A stretch of DNA of 14,356 nucleotides from Flavobacteriales bacterium UBA979 (GCA_002292325.1 DBBR01000008.1:1-14356); one strand, 5' to 3'; positions 1 to 8,281 are shown, counted from the first letter of the stretch. Notes: generated from the sequence alone by a model not told the origin. Numbers and translations: made by a program.

Positions 1-353
1 GAGGAAACAAATTGTACGCCGTTGGTTGCAGCATTGACGAAACGGCTCAATTCATTTTGAAGGTGCGCTGCGAGCGCCTCATTGAGCTTGAATTGACCTG
101 CCATTGCAACGGCTGCTCCAATGAAGCCCCCTGCCCCGCGCGTAGGACTGCCCATCGCCTTGAAACAACTGATTACTTGTAAGGCCGTGTTACCAGAGCT
201 AAAAAATTGAACCCGCCAAACGAGGCCATCTGTGGTCTCGGCAATCCCTTGTTCTGGATACAGGCTGTCCTTATGGCCCTCAAGCAGAGCACTCTGCGAG
301 ACTTCCAGCCCTTCGGGCCGACCAAAAAAGAGAATTTCAACGTTTGATGCCAT
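1..353 (-). CDS. Unrecognised protein, N-terminal 117 aa only (3' end off the left edge)
   Basis: An open minus-strand frame begins at the ATG at 353-351 and stays open to the window edge, giving 117 residues. It starts MASNVEILFFGRPEGLEVSQ and has no signal peptide, so it is probably cytoplasmic. A Gly/Ala-rich segment at about residues 68-85 (RGAGGFIGAAVAMAG) is followed by an amphipathic helix. It starts 12 bp after the stop of the upstream GTPase gene, so the two are almost certainly co-transcribed and probably work together. The start rests on position and on the A-rich upstream sequence (TTCGGAAA); there is no clear Shine-Dalgarno. I do not recognise the family. A distant relationship to the N-terminal domains of proteins that accompany prokaryotic conflict-system GTPases (GAP1-type) is possible, from the early 'FGRPEGL' turn and later 'TRGAGGF', but this is a guess. 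Confidence 0.7.
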   Translation of the reverse strand, partial: MASNVEILFFGRPEGLEVSQSALLEGHKDSLYPEQGIAETTDGLVWRVQFFSSGNTALQVISCFKAMGSPTRGAGGFIGAAVAMAGQFKLNEALAAHLQNELSRFVNAATNGVQFVS

Positions 354-365
354 TTTCCGAATCTA

Positions 366-2045
366 TTAAAACTTGAACCACTTCTTCTTTTTCCGAATCA
401 CCCAAGGATCATCATCCATTCCTGTCGTTGTCCGATAGATTCTCCTTGCAAATAGCTCCGCGGACCATTCGTGCCACTTGAATTTTTTGCTGCCTTCACC
501 GGCGATGGCCTTGAACTTGATGACATCATCCGGGTCATCCGGAGTAATGGACCGCAGCATGGGGTAGTGATCGAGTAAATCGCTCGCTTTCGAGGCATTT
601 CCTTGGTACAAATCCCACTTACTGAATGAAAGCAGGCGCGCATAGTTTTTGATGTTCCCCTTGCGGCTGAGGAAGAACCCAAAATCCGTGAAGAGCATTT
701 GTAGATCTACCTGTTCCCTGCTGTCTCCATGGGAATTTGCCGGGATGACCAAGACGAAAATCAAATCCTCTGGATCCGACCGCAAATAATTTTGAACTCG
801 AGGGTCAAGCTTGGCATCCCTAGTCGCGTCAAATGCTCTAAAGTGCTCTCCTGCGACATCAAGAAGGGTCAACTCTACAGTAGGGAGCGTTTTGGACGTT
901 TGTTGCGGTTCGATGTTGATGTGAATCTCCGGAATTTGCTGGCCTGAGTCCTTTTCTAATGGTGCGGTGCTGTCAGGAAACTTCACCATAATCCGAACTT
1001 CACCTTTCTCATCTTCCTTATTTGTGAAATTCTTCAAAAGGTTCGAACGCAGTAGAGCACTGTAATCATCGGTACCGACGTCTTGTACATCCGATTCTCT
1101 CCTCGTCTGTAAGAAGTACAAAAATGAGCCAAGCATAACGGTTTTGCCTGACGAAGGAGGACCGACGAAAACGACCGTTTTGGACTTGGTCTTGCTCCTT
1201 CGAACGCTCGACTTCAATTCTTCAATTTTCTTGAGCAGAGCATCGTTTGGTTCTCTGGACTCTTCGAACGCCCACTGGTAGTAGCGCAGTGCCATCTTTG
1301 GCCGCTTGGTGTCTTCCGCATCTTCAGCAAGCGTAATCAGCGTTTTTGGGAAGTCATCTTGGGCTGTGATGCGCTCGGCTTTCTTTTTAGCACTGAGCGC
1401 CGCTTTGTGGGTTGGCACTAGGCCTAAGATTCTGCCCGCTTTGTTCAGCACATCGGCCCAGTTTTTCGATTCCTTCGCCGCAGCCATTTCCGCCTCAAGG
1501 TCCGCGACTACCTTTATGGTGCGACCAATTTCTTTGTGACCGGCAAGCAACTCTTTAACCAAGGTCTCTGCACCCAACTGCTCAGCCCGATTTACGCAGT
1601 CGAGCATTAATCCCTCGTTCAATTCTTGTCTAGCACGAAGCGCATCGTTTTGAATGCGCTCCATCTCTGGTCCACGCTTTTTGCATTCATCCAAGCGTCG
1701 TTCCCAACTGGCATCTTTGTGGCTTTCCCACTTCGTGAGGTTTTTTAATTCTTCAAGGGAAGCCTCTGCTGCCGTGCAATCCCCACGATCGAGCGCCTGA
1801 TTTAACGCGTGCGCCGCGTCATTCCATTCTGCTTCCACCGCATTGCCCACGCTCTCCAGTCGCTGCTTTTCGCTCTCTAGTTTTTGAGTCCACTCATTAA
1901 GGCCTTCCGTTGATGGAGGCAGTTGACGGACACAATCCAGTGCTTCGTTTATGGAATGAAGGTCTGCCGTTCCGGCCTCGATGGCTTCAAGAACTTGTCT
2001 AATGAGCTGCTTGCATTGACGGTAAAACTGTGCTGCTGTCCTCAT
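366..2045 (-). CDS. P-loop GTPase-like protein with long helical/TPR-like N-terminus (559 aa)
   Basis: Predicted cytoplasmic nucleotide-binding protein. Residues 1-285 are almost entirely helical, Glu/Lys/Ala-rich and probably coiled coil; the part around 195-260 (NWADVLNKAGRILGLVPTHK, then a repeat-like helix pair) resembles TPR units. The P-loop domain follows: beta-strand VVFVG then a Walker A GPPSSGKT at 295-302, a Walker B/G3-like LTLLDVAGE with DVAG at 396-399, hydrophobic strand LIFVLVIPA at 428-436, and SKWD at 475-478 where GTPases carry N/TKxD. DVAG followed by Glu and the SKWD motif favour a TRAFAC-type GTPase over an AAA ATPase; the DO-GTPase families of bacterial conflict systems are the closest I can suggest. 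The last eight residues (KKKKWFKF) form a basic aromatic tail that could touch the inner membrane. It is transcribed away from the plus-strand operon, and its ATG lies 67 bp from that operon's first ATG. GTPase fold likely; exact family and substrate unknown. Confidence 0.87.
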   Translation of the reverse strand: MRTAAQFYRQCKQLIRQVLEAIEAGTADLHSINEALDCVRQLPPSTEGLNEWTQKLESEKQRLESVGNAVEAEWNDAAHALNQALDRGDCTAAEASLEELKNLTKWESHKDASWERRLDECKKRGPEMERIQNDALRARQELNEGLMLDCVNRAEQLGAETLVKELLAGHKEIGRTIKVVADLEAEMAAAKESKNWADVLNKAGRILGLVPTHKAALSAKKKAERITAQDDFPKTLITLAEDAEDTKRPKMALRYYQWAFEESREPNDALLKKIEELKSSVRRSKTKSKTVVFVGPPSSGKTVMLGSFLYFLQTRRESDVQDVGTDDYSALLRSNLLKNFTNKEDEKGEVRIMVKFPDSTAPLEKDSGQQIPEIHINIEPQQTSKTLPTVELTLLDVAGEHFRAFDATRDAKLDPRVQNYLRSDPEDLIFVLVIPANSHGDSREQVDLQMLFTDFGFFLSRKGNIKNYARLLSFSKWDLYQGNASKASDLLDHYPMLRSITPDDPDDVIKFKAIAGEGSKKFKWHEWSAELFARRIYRTTTGMDDDPWVIRKKKKWFKF

Positions 2046-2060
2046 GGATGGGTGTGAATC

Positions 2061-2079
2061 AGGTTGGAAAGTACAACCT
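2061..2079. promoter_or_regulatory. Inverted repeat in the divergent region, possible operator
   Basis: AGGTTG (2061-2066) and CAACCT (2074-2079) form a perfect 6-bp inverted repeat separated by seven bases (GAAAGTA). It covers the proposed -33 element of the plus-strand promoter and sits in the only non-coding stretch of any length in the window, so it could be bound by a regulator of both transcripts. The arms are short, so chance is possible. Confidence 0.35.
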
Positions 2080-2093
2080 TTTACCTAATTTCG
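2064..2093 (+). promoter_or_regulatory. Putative Bacteroidota promoter for the seven-gene operon
   Basis: TTG at 2064-2066 and TAATTTCG at 2086-2093 are separated by 19 bp. This is close to the phylum consensus of a -33 TTG and a -7 TAnnTTTG, with one mismatch in the -7 element. Transcription would begin around 2098-2102, leaving a leader of only about 12 nt before the ATG at 2113. No equally good promoter was seen for the divergent GTPase gene. Confidence 0.5.
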
Positions 2094-2112
2094 GAAAATC
2101 AATAGGAACAAC

Positions 2113-3735
2113 ATGATGTACCGTAGTTCTAAAATTCAGAATAAGATTTTTTTACTTTTGTGCATGGTGTGTTCCTGTGGCGCCTGGTCACAAGAATGGA
2201 GTGCGGAACAAGAACGCGATTTGCGCTGGAGTGCGCTGCAAATAATGACAGGCAGCAGAACCTCTTATGCACGACTTTCCAAATTACAAGAGGTCAACCG
2301 AGAGGCTTTCATGAGTCTTTTCTCCTCACCGAAGGCAACACACATATTAGATATACCGGGGACACCTGGTCTGATTTTTGGCAACAAAATCACCGCGACT
2401 GAGTATTTGGATGTCGCAGCTAAAGTGCTGAAAGCAGAAGACTTGAACATTGAGATTGAGCTACTTTGGGTTTCACCATCTGTGGAAATTTCATCGACAC
2501 GTAGAAACTTTTCGCTCACCTTCAAGAAAAAAATCAAATGGTATCCTGCTCAACTCGATACGCCGCTTGAATGGGTGGTGACCTTGGGGGCAGAGCTGGA
2601 AGCAGAGGTCAACAAGAATGGAAAGATTCAAAAGATAAAAATTGTGTCAGTCCAGCTTGAATCTGCTGCTCAAGCTTACGTTCGAGTGCTCAAAGAAATC
2701 AAATACAAGCCCATCCCATTTCGTTCGAAGTCCTCTCAATTCCCCCTGACAGTTGATGGAAATCCACTCGAACAAAACAACGACGGCGCTGCAATTGTCT
2801 TGGTACCTGAATCCGGCAGGACCCTAGGAACTGGGGACAACACCAATGTGATGCTGCTGGGCAAAAACAAATTACTAACCTTCCGAGAAGTTCCGCAATC
2901 AAAATACCTCAATGAACTTGAACCAGGCATTCTGGATATCTCACAAACGATTTCTGGTATTGAGTATTACGGAAGATTCACAGCGGGAATTACCGCTGTT
3001 CAAGTCATCGGTCATGGAAAGTACCAATCCACCCCTGTAAACAGCATAAGCTCCAGCTGGTCACCGGGATTTCGCCTGTCCTTTCTCGCACCGATCAACG
3101 ACAAAGTGGATTGGACGGCATTCTTGGGTTTGCAGACGAGTACGTCGTCAGTAAACTTCAACACCACTCAACTCACACAGCATGCCATTGATCCGGACGC
3201 CATGGAATATGAGCGCTTGACGGATGTTATTCTCGGCCAAGAATCATTGGCTTCCAATACCCTTTTTGTTGGATTAGGGTCAGCCTACAATGTGGGCAAT
3301 TTCTTCATGAAAGCGACCGTCAACGGCACAATTACATCAAGCCGTTTCGAGGCCAATGCCGACATTCAACAACGAGGGCACTATTCTTCCTTGTATGGAA
3401 TTACCATTGATGATCCCGGCATCTATGATTTCGGAGCATACAGCACATCCTCGGCCGCAGCGTATGACAACGCTTTGGGATGGATGGGAGAAGCTGCCGT
3501 GGGCTATCGATTTCCATTTGGCAGTGCCGATTGGCTGAAATCAGCTCGCCCCATGTGCTACCTCTCCGCAGGAATCCGACATCATTCGGAAGCGAAGTCA
3601 GGCGACCGTCCATGGGTCGAAGAAACCCAATCATTGCAGGGTGCGCTGAATGCATTCGGAAGCAACAATTTCCAGACGTATTTCATTGAGATTGCCTTTG
3701 ATCTCAGGAGAAGGACTCCCCCAACAACCAGCTAA
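2113..3735 (+). CDS. Secreted protein with probable C-terminal outer-membrane beta-barrel (540 aa)
   Basis: The N-terminus is a signal peptide: basic start, hydrophobic core KIFLLLCMVC, and probable signal peptidase I cleavage after AWSQ at residue 27. Residues about 55-185 form a compact alpha/beta domain (FMSLFSSPKA, then TATEYLDVAAKVL, then alternating strands) whose pattern resembles NTF2-like folds; this is an impression only. From about residue 290 to the end the sequence is a series of alternating polar/hydrophobic, Gly- and aromatic-rich strands with turns (for example FRLSFLAPINDKVDWTAFLG and LFVGLGSAYNVGNFFMKATV), ending in YFIEIAFDLRRR. That is typical of a small outer-membrane barrel of about eight strands. 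It is the first gene of the plus-strand operon; AGGA at 2104-2107 gives a weak ribosome binding site. A double ATG leaves the start uncertain by one residue. Likely role: outer-membrane anchor or pore of the encoded system (inference). No known family recognised. Confidence 0.82.
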   Translation: MMYRSSKIQNKIFLLLCMVCSCGAWSQEWSAEQERDLRWSALQIMTGSRTSYARLSKLQEVNREAFMSLFSSPKATHILDIPGTPGLIFGNKITATEYLDVAAKVLKAEDLNIEIELLWVSPSVEISSTRRNFSLTFKKKIKWYPAQLDTPLEWVVTLGAELEAEVNKNGKIQKIKIVSVQLESAAQAYVRVLKEIKYKPIPFRSKSSQFPLTVDGNPLEQNNDGAAIVLVPESGRTLGTGDNTNVMLLGKNKLLTFREVPQSKYLNELEPGILDISQTISGIEYYGRFTAGITAVQVIGHGKYQSTPVNSISSSWSPGFRLSFLAPINDKVDWTAFLGLQTSTSSVNFNTTQLTQHAIDPDAMEYERLTDVILGQESLASNTLFVGLGSAYNVGNFFMKATVNGTITSSRFEANADIQQRGHYSSLYGITIDDPGIYDFGAYSTSSAAAYDNALGWMGEAAVGYRFPFGSADWLKSARPMCYLSAGIRHHSEAKSGDRPWVEETQSLQGALNAFGSNNFQTYFIEIAFDLRRRTPPTTS

Positions 3736-3740
3736 TTCAC

Positions 3741-4493
3741 ATGGCACAATACACATATACATGCCACTCGCCGGAGTGCAATGGTAGAGAATTTTCAGAA
3801 TCGCGCGCCGACGTTGCGGTCTGCACGTCGTGCGGCTCGAGCAACATCTCAAGGAAATCATCCAACAGGCGAATGCTCTACCTGATTCCGGCCGTTGCCC
3901 TCCTCGGTGTTGGGGGTTGGTACTTAGCATCCTTGCTGGGTGGGACCGACTCCATTAAACCGAAAGAAGGATGCACGCTTGTTGCCGTGCGCACCCCAAA
4001 AGTTGGAAAATGTGGTTACCAACTGGATGCTGTTTTTGCAGGTGGCTGCCAACCCGACACTCTTTACTGGACCAAGGACGGTGTTGAACAATCACCCTTG
4101 CTGACTTCCATGGGGCAATTTGACATCGATGGAGACGTAACGCTTCGTTTTGCGCTCCAAGCGGCCTCTTTGGATCTCCCGGGGAAGTATCAGGAACTGA
4201 TTCTGTCATGCAACAAATCGATTCTCACAGCCAGCGAAAAAAATGCAGAACGCAAACGAATTGAAGGCATCGTCCAAGCACACCTCAATGACCCGTTTGG
4301 CCCATCCAAATACGACGCTTTCGACGTCACCAAGAGTCTTCCCGATGGCTCAATTCGCCTGCCTGACGGCCGAATGACTTCAGGCATCTCATGGCAAAAT
4401 CTGTTGTTGCTTTTGTGGCCAGACAAACGATTGAATGTTCGAATTGAATTGGATGATTACGGGGACATCACAACCATCTACTTCTCGAAATGA
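3741..4493 (+). CDS. Zinc-ribbon protein with a single membrane anchor and an extracytoplasmic domain (250 aa)
   Basis: Three parts are visible. Residues 1-44 form a probable zinc ribbon with Cys8, Cys13, Cys28 and Cys31 (CHSPEC and CTSCG), which would lie in the cytoplasm. Residues 45-66 (MLYLIPAVALLGVGGWYLAS) form one transmembrane helix preceded by basic residues (SNRR), consistent with N-in topology. Residues about 75-250 would then be periplasmic: a Cys-containing beta-rich part with a DTLYWTKDGVE segment like an Ig strand turn, then an alpha/beta C-terminal part. It starts 5 nt after the barrel gene, and its TGA overlaps the next ATG (ATGA). A cytoplasmic ribbon joined to a periplasmic sensor-like domain suggests a connector between the GTPase or ABC ATPase and the periplasmic proteins; this is inference. 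Family not recognised. Confidence 0.82.
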   Translation: MAQYTYTCHSPECNGREFSESRADVAVCTSCGSSNISRKSSNRRMLYLIPAVALLGVGGWYLASLLGGTDSIKPKEGCTLVAVRTPKVGKCGYQLDAVFAGGCQPDTLYWTKDGVEQSPLLTSMGQFDIDGDVTLRFALQAASLDLPGKYQELILSCNKSILTASEKNAERKRIEGIVQAHLNDPFGPSKYDAFDVTKSLPDGSIRLPDGRMTSGISWQNLLLLLWPDKRLNVRIELDDYGDITTIYFSK

Positions 4494-5065
4494 ACCATCG
4501 ACTCTTAGCCAATTGGCTCAAAACAATTAGCCTATCCATCGCTCTGGTGTTCGGAGCAATCGGTCATGCGCAAGAAAGCGAAGTTTCGATTGTGGTATTC
4601 CTCCCGCAGCAAGGCGCTAAACCAGGAGAGGCAGACGCAGCCCAAGCTCAAGCTATTAATTTATTTAATGAAGGCAAACACTCCCTTTTCTTCATGAAAA
4701 GAGACAAGCAAAAGACTCTTGTGGCCATAGACAGCGGCATCGAGGCATCATTTGAGACTTCACGTTCCCTGTACTCAACATACCCCACAATTGATGTGAC
4801 CGAAAACGTTACTGAATTCCAAGAAAGCTTGAGTGATTTCGAACGACAAACGGGTATGAATTGCCTTGACCCTCAAGGAAGCATTATCGCCGTTCATCTC
4901 GTTATTGAGGGGGCTGTTTTCGACTCCACAGTCGATCAATTCGAAAAGAAGATTCGTTTGCTCAACGGATGGAACAACCCGGATGGCCAAATCAAGGACG
5001 AAGTGAACATTTCACACTGGCGATGGGATGCAAGTAATCAAAGAATGTACCCAACCAAACAATGA
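4490..5065 (+). CDS. Small secreted protein of unknown family (191 aa)
   Basis: The protein has a clear signal peptide (TISLSIALVFGAIGHAQ) with predicted cleavage after about residue 28. The mature part, about 163 residues, begins with a strand VSIVVFLP and then has mixed alpha/beta sequence with a single Cys in GMNCLDPQG; it ends in a Trp/Asn/Lys-rich polar tail. No lipobox or membrane segment follows, so it should be a soluble periplasmic or exported protein. Its ATG overlaps the stop of the zinc-ribbon gene by 4 nt, and its own stop lies 4 nt before the vWA gene, so translation is tightly coupled. I do not recognise the family. Its place directly before the TssR-like gene suggests a partner of that protein. 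Confidence 0.8.
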   Translation: MNHRLLANWLKTISLSIALVFGAIGHAQESEVSIVVFLPQQGAKPGEADAAQAQAINLFNEGKHSLFFMKRDKQKTLVAIDSGIEASFETSRSLYSTYPTIDVTENVTEFQESLSDFERQTGMNCLDPQGSIIAVHLVIEGAVFDSTVDQFEKKIRLLNGWNNPDGQIKDEVNISHWRWDASNQRMYPTKQ

Positions 5066-5069
5066 AATA

Positions 5070-7421
5070 ATGGCAATCGAAACACACATCCAGAATCGCA
5101 CAAATTTCATGGCGGCAATGGCATTGCTGTTCTTGGGCTTAATAGTGAATACACCTTCAGTTGCTCAATTGCAATTACCTGATTTATTGACGCAGCACCT
5201 GAAATCTGATGATTATGCCAAAGTATACTCAGGCAGTCTATCCCTGAGGGAATTAAAAAAAGGGAACAGCGGAATCGTCTGGAAAATTTGGAGTGACCGG
5301 GACAACAACAGCATCTACGCTTCTCCCCAAAAACAATCAGCCCCATTCACGGCCCGGTTCATGGAGGCCTTTGAAGTGTATGATGTGAAGAAATCTTCAG
5401 ATGGTGATATTTTCCTGAAAATCAAAAGCTTAAGCAGCTCACTGGTCAAAAAAGACGGCTGGATTCCAATGGAGAAGACACTGGTCTCATCCAAGGCGAT
5501 GGCAAATAGACTCGGATTGACCAAGAAATTCATGATTCTCGCTCCTGTTGAGAATGTGAAAAATGGAGATCTCAGCTCCCTAGACGTCCTGTTTTACAAC
5601 ACGCCAATTAGACGCGGTGCTCGTCCCAATGGCTCAGAGGTGCGAAGGTTCACCATTCTTTTCGCTCTCAAAGAAGAAGAGGGAAAGGTCCTGTTGTCTA
5701 CATCGAATGACTTCACGCAATTGGGGCCCGGCGGAGAGGCCAGCATTTCTGGATGGATTCCCAAGTCGTCATTGACCGAGTGGAATAGCCGCGTCGGTTA
5801 TGCGCCGAACCATATCAGTGCTTTTGGAGAATACTACAACAACTCGCTTCCTGTGAATTCGACTAGATCCCGGGCTGAACGAAATTGGACTTCAGGCAGT
5901 TCATCTTCGGACCTCACTGCTTACAGCGTAGCAGACACCATGCCTGACAACTGGAATGCCGCTTTCCCCCCCATGCCGAGTATAACGAAAAGACTGGAGG
6001 AAAACGCTACCGATTTTGACAAACAGCTGCGAGAAGTGGTAGTACTTATCTGCGCAGGTGATGCGGGTTCATGCGAAGGCGATTTCAACAAAAACCGTGC
6101 AGAGCTCGAGCGGCTGAAAAGACAACTCCAACAGCTCAACATCTACTTCATACTGGACGGAACGAATAGCATGAGTCCATTTGTCCGAAGTGCCAAAACA
6201 GCGATTGAAGAAATCATTGAATCCGTTAGTATCCAGGATCGAAAGTACCTCAGCGTGGGATACACCATTTACAGAGATTACCCGGATGGTAAGTTCGCCG
6301 TGGTTTCGACCGAACCAAGCAGCGATTTCGACCAATTTTCAAAAGAGGTCGAGGATATCAAGTGTTTTTCTGAGGCGTCCACTCGGGCAGAAGCCTTTTA
6401 TCAAGGCCTCATAGAGGGCATCAAAGCTGCCAATTTTAACGATGAATATGCGCAGAACTTGCTCGTCGTTATCGGGGATGCAGGAAACCACATAGAAGAC
6501 TCCCTGACAATCGAGGATGTTGAAGCAGCCCTCAAAGGGAAAAAGATTACGCTCTTTGGATTGCAAACCACCAACGGTGCTCATGCTTCTTATATGGATT
6601 TCAATCAGGACATTTTGAAACTCGCCGCAGCGAGCAGTTCATCCGGAAATTGGGTGGAAGAGTCAGAGTCCAAATTCACATTCAAGAGCTCGAATAGTGA
6701 AGAAATCGCAGCATGGGAAACGGAGTCCTCCATTTACATCGGGAATGCAAAAGGTGAACCCACGGATCCCATCCAGATGAGCAATGACATTGTATTCGCT
6801 ATCCAAAAATTGAATCAGAAAAGGACCGAATTATTGCGCCAGCTTGTCCAAAGCGATATCGGCGGAAAGAAGCTTCCGACGGTGAGTGGAATCACCACTG
6901 AGATGGGAGCGATTCCGACTTCATCCACAGGCTATATCAACACGCAACCCGATTCAAATAAGGTCGCGGCTTTTATCCCGTATGTGTTTCTGCTAGAAGA
7001 AGAATACACCAAACTTCAAAGCGCATTCAATTTATTCTCATCAGGGAACTTCACTGCGGCCAACACGGAGGAATTCACAAAATATTTACTACAAACGTTG
7101 GGTGCCATCACTGGAGACGACCTGCTCAATAACGTAGCATTGAATAAGGTCATCATGAGCAAAACATTGAATGAAATCTGGAACGACTATTTGCAAGTTC
7201 CATGCGGATTGCCCTTTGCCGAAAGCAAGCTAATTGACCTCGATGTCGCTTACTCCAATAGCAATAAAAGCGATTGGGAAAAATCAATGGATGGGTTCAA
7301 AGAAAAAGCCACAGAATTCTCCCAGTTCTCAGATAAATCGGAATTCGAATGGTCTCCTGTGCTGGGCATTGCAGAACCCTTCTATTGGGTGCCATTTTCC
7401 GATTTTCCTGGCGCCCAATAA
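5070..7421 (+). CDS. Secreted TssR-like protein with SH3-like modules and a vWA domain (783 aa)
   Basis: A signal peptide (MAAMALLFLGLIVNTPSVAQ, residues 14-33) follows a short basic n-region. Residues about 66-140 form an SH3-like module: WKIWSDRDNNSIY, then FEVYDV, ending DGWIPMEKTL. Residues about 150-248 form a second module ending ISGWIPKSSLTEWNSRVGY. A vWA domain covers about 355-560, with the MIDAS-like loop ILDGTNSMS (Asp363, Thr365, Ser367) and a later Asp in LLVVIGDAGNH (Asp470). The C-terminus ends in EPFYWVPFSDFPG, also SH3-like. This order matches what I recall of TssR, a vWA protein tied to Bacteroidota type VI secretion, but no T6SS core gene is here, so only a family-level call is made. 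The ATG at 5070 is preferred because it lies 4 nt after the upstream stop; 5028 would overlap it, and 5109 would leave a very short n-region. The stop shares one base with the next ATG (TAATG). Likely a periplasmic scaffold. Confidence 0.85.
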   Translation: MAIETHIQNRTNFMAAMALLFLGLIVNTPSVAQLQLPDLLTQHLKSDDYAKVYSGSLSLRELKKGNSGIVWKIWSDRDNNSIYASPQKQSAPFTARFMEAFEVYDVKKSSDGDIFLKIKSLSSSLVKKDGWIPMEKTLVSSKAMANRLGLTKKFMILAPVENVKNGDLSSLDVLFYNTPIRRGARPNGSEVRRFTILFALKEEEGKVLLSTSNDFTQLGPGGEASISGWIPKSSLTEWNSRVGYAPNHISAFGEYYNNSLPVNSTRSRAERNWTSGSSSSDLTAYSVADTMPDNWNAAFPPMPSITKRLEENATDFDKQLREVVVLICAGDAGSCEGDFNKNRAELERLKRQLQQLNIYFILDGTNSMSPFVRSAKTAIEEIIESVSIQDRKYLSVGYTIYRDYPDGKFAVVSTEPSSDFDQFSKEVEDIKCFSEASTRAEAFYQGLIEGIKAANFNDEYAQNLLVVIGDAGNHIEDSLTIEDVEAALKGKKITLFGLQTTNGAHASYMDFNQDILKLAAASSSSGNWVEESESKFTFKSSNSEEIAAWETESSIYIGNAKGEPTDPIQMSNDIVFAIQKLNQKRTELLRQLVQSDIGGKKLPTVSGITTEMGAIPTSSTGYINTQPDSNKVAAFIPYVFLLEEEYTKLQSAFNLFSSGNFTAANTEEFTKYLLQTLGAITGDDLLNNVALNKVIMSKTLNEIWNDYLQVPCGLPFAESKLIDLDVAYSNSNKSDWEKSMDGFKEKATEFSQFSDKSEFEWSPVLGIAEPFYWVPFSDFPGAQ

Positions 7422-8281
7422 TGACCAACCTGTTCGAGATGATTGAAGTCAACAACCTCATATGTGAATATGCGCCCGGAACCCCGGCATTGAGTGTACA
7501 TAACTTGAACATACGCTCAGGCGAAGTCACGTTCGTTGTGGGTGCTTCTGGTTCTGGGAAAAGTACGTTGCTTGAAGCACTCGGGCTCATGACCGAGACA
7601 GCCCGCTCAACCCCTGATTATTCCTTTAAGCTTAAACCAACAGAGGACAACTCCACCGTGGAATTATGTGATTACTGGCAATGGGATGCGACCAAACGAT
7701 CTGCCATTAGGTCCAAGTTTTTCAGTTTCATATTTCAGCAGGAGAACATGTTCAAGAGCGTCAGTGCAATGGAAAACATGCTTCTAACCACATTGCAGAG
7801 CTCCGAACATGAAGAGCAAGAGGCAAACGAACGCATTGCTGAGATGGCACAAACACTTCTTCCGGGTGTCGTCCTTACTAAACCCATCATGGCCTATTCA
7901 GGCGGACAGCGGCAACGGTTCGCCTTCATTCGGGCCCTCGCAAAACCGCACCGTGTGCTTCTGGCTGACGAACCAACCGGCAACCTCGATCCGCTCAAAG
8001 CGCAGGAGGCCATGGGTATGACCAAAACAATAGTAAAGGAGAAAAATACAGCAGCCGTTATCGTTTCTCACGACATATGCCTAGCATTGAAAAATGCGGA
8101 TTGCATCATCTTAATTGAAAAGCCGTTGGATGCAGATGGAAAGCCCGCAGCGGGACAAATCGAGCCTTCAACCGTTTTTCGGAAAATGAAGAATAAATGG
8201 AAGAGCAGCAATTCCGAACTCACTGAAAAACAGCTGAGAGAAGTTATCGAACAGTCCCTTCAATCACTGAACACCCAATGA
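7421..8281 (+). CDS. ABC transporter ATP-binding protein, LolD/MacB type (286 aa)
   Basis: All ATPase motifs are present: Walker A GASGSGKST (residues 41-49), Q-loop FQQENMF (Gln106), signature YSGGQRQR (159-166), Walker B VLLADEP with Glu184, D-loop NLD, and the switch His217 in VSHD. The sequence FQQENMF...ADEPTGNLDP is characteristic of the LolD/MacB/FtsE group, which drives extracytoplasmic mechanical work rather than ordinary substrate passage. Two oddities: the signature begins Tyr instead of Leu, and there is an insertion of about 25 residues between Walker A and the Q-loop (about 60-100) plus a 50-residue C-terminal extension. The ATG at 7421 overlaps the vWA stop by one base; an upstream ATG at 7349 would overlap that gene by 73 nt and adds no homologous sequence. 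It pairs with the permease overlapping its 3' end. Confidence 0.94.
   Translation: MTNLFEMIEVNNLICEYAPGTPALSVHNLNIRSGEVTFVVGASGSGKSTLLEALGLMTETARSTPDYSFKLKPTEDNSTVELCDYWQWDATKRSAIRSKFFSFIFQQENMFKSVSAMENMLLTTLQSSEHEEQEANERIAEMAQTLLPGVVLTKPIMAYSGGQRQRFAFIRALAKPHRVLLADEPTGNLDPLKAQEAMGMTKTIVKEKNTAAVIVSHDICLALKNADCIILIEKPLDADGKPAAGQIEPSTVFRKMKNKWKSSNSELTEKQLREVIEQSLQSLNTQ

Noticed and set aside
352..2099. TTCGGAAAAT occurring upstream of two start codons (minus 361-352, plus 2090-2099)
   Set aside because: The same 10-mer also occurs inside the ABC ATPase gene near 8178, so it is probably chance and not a regulatory element.
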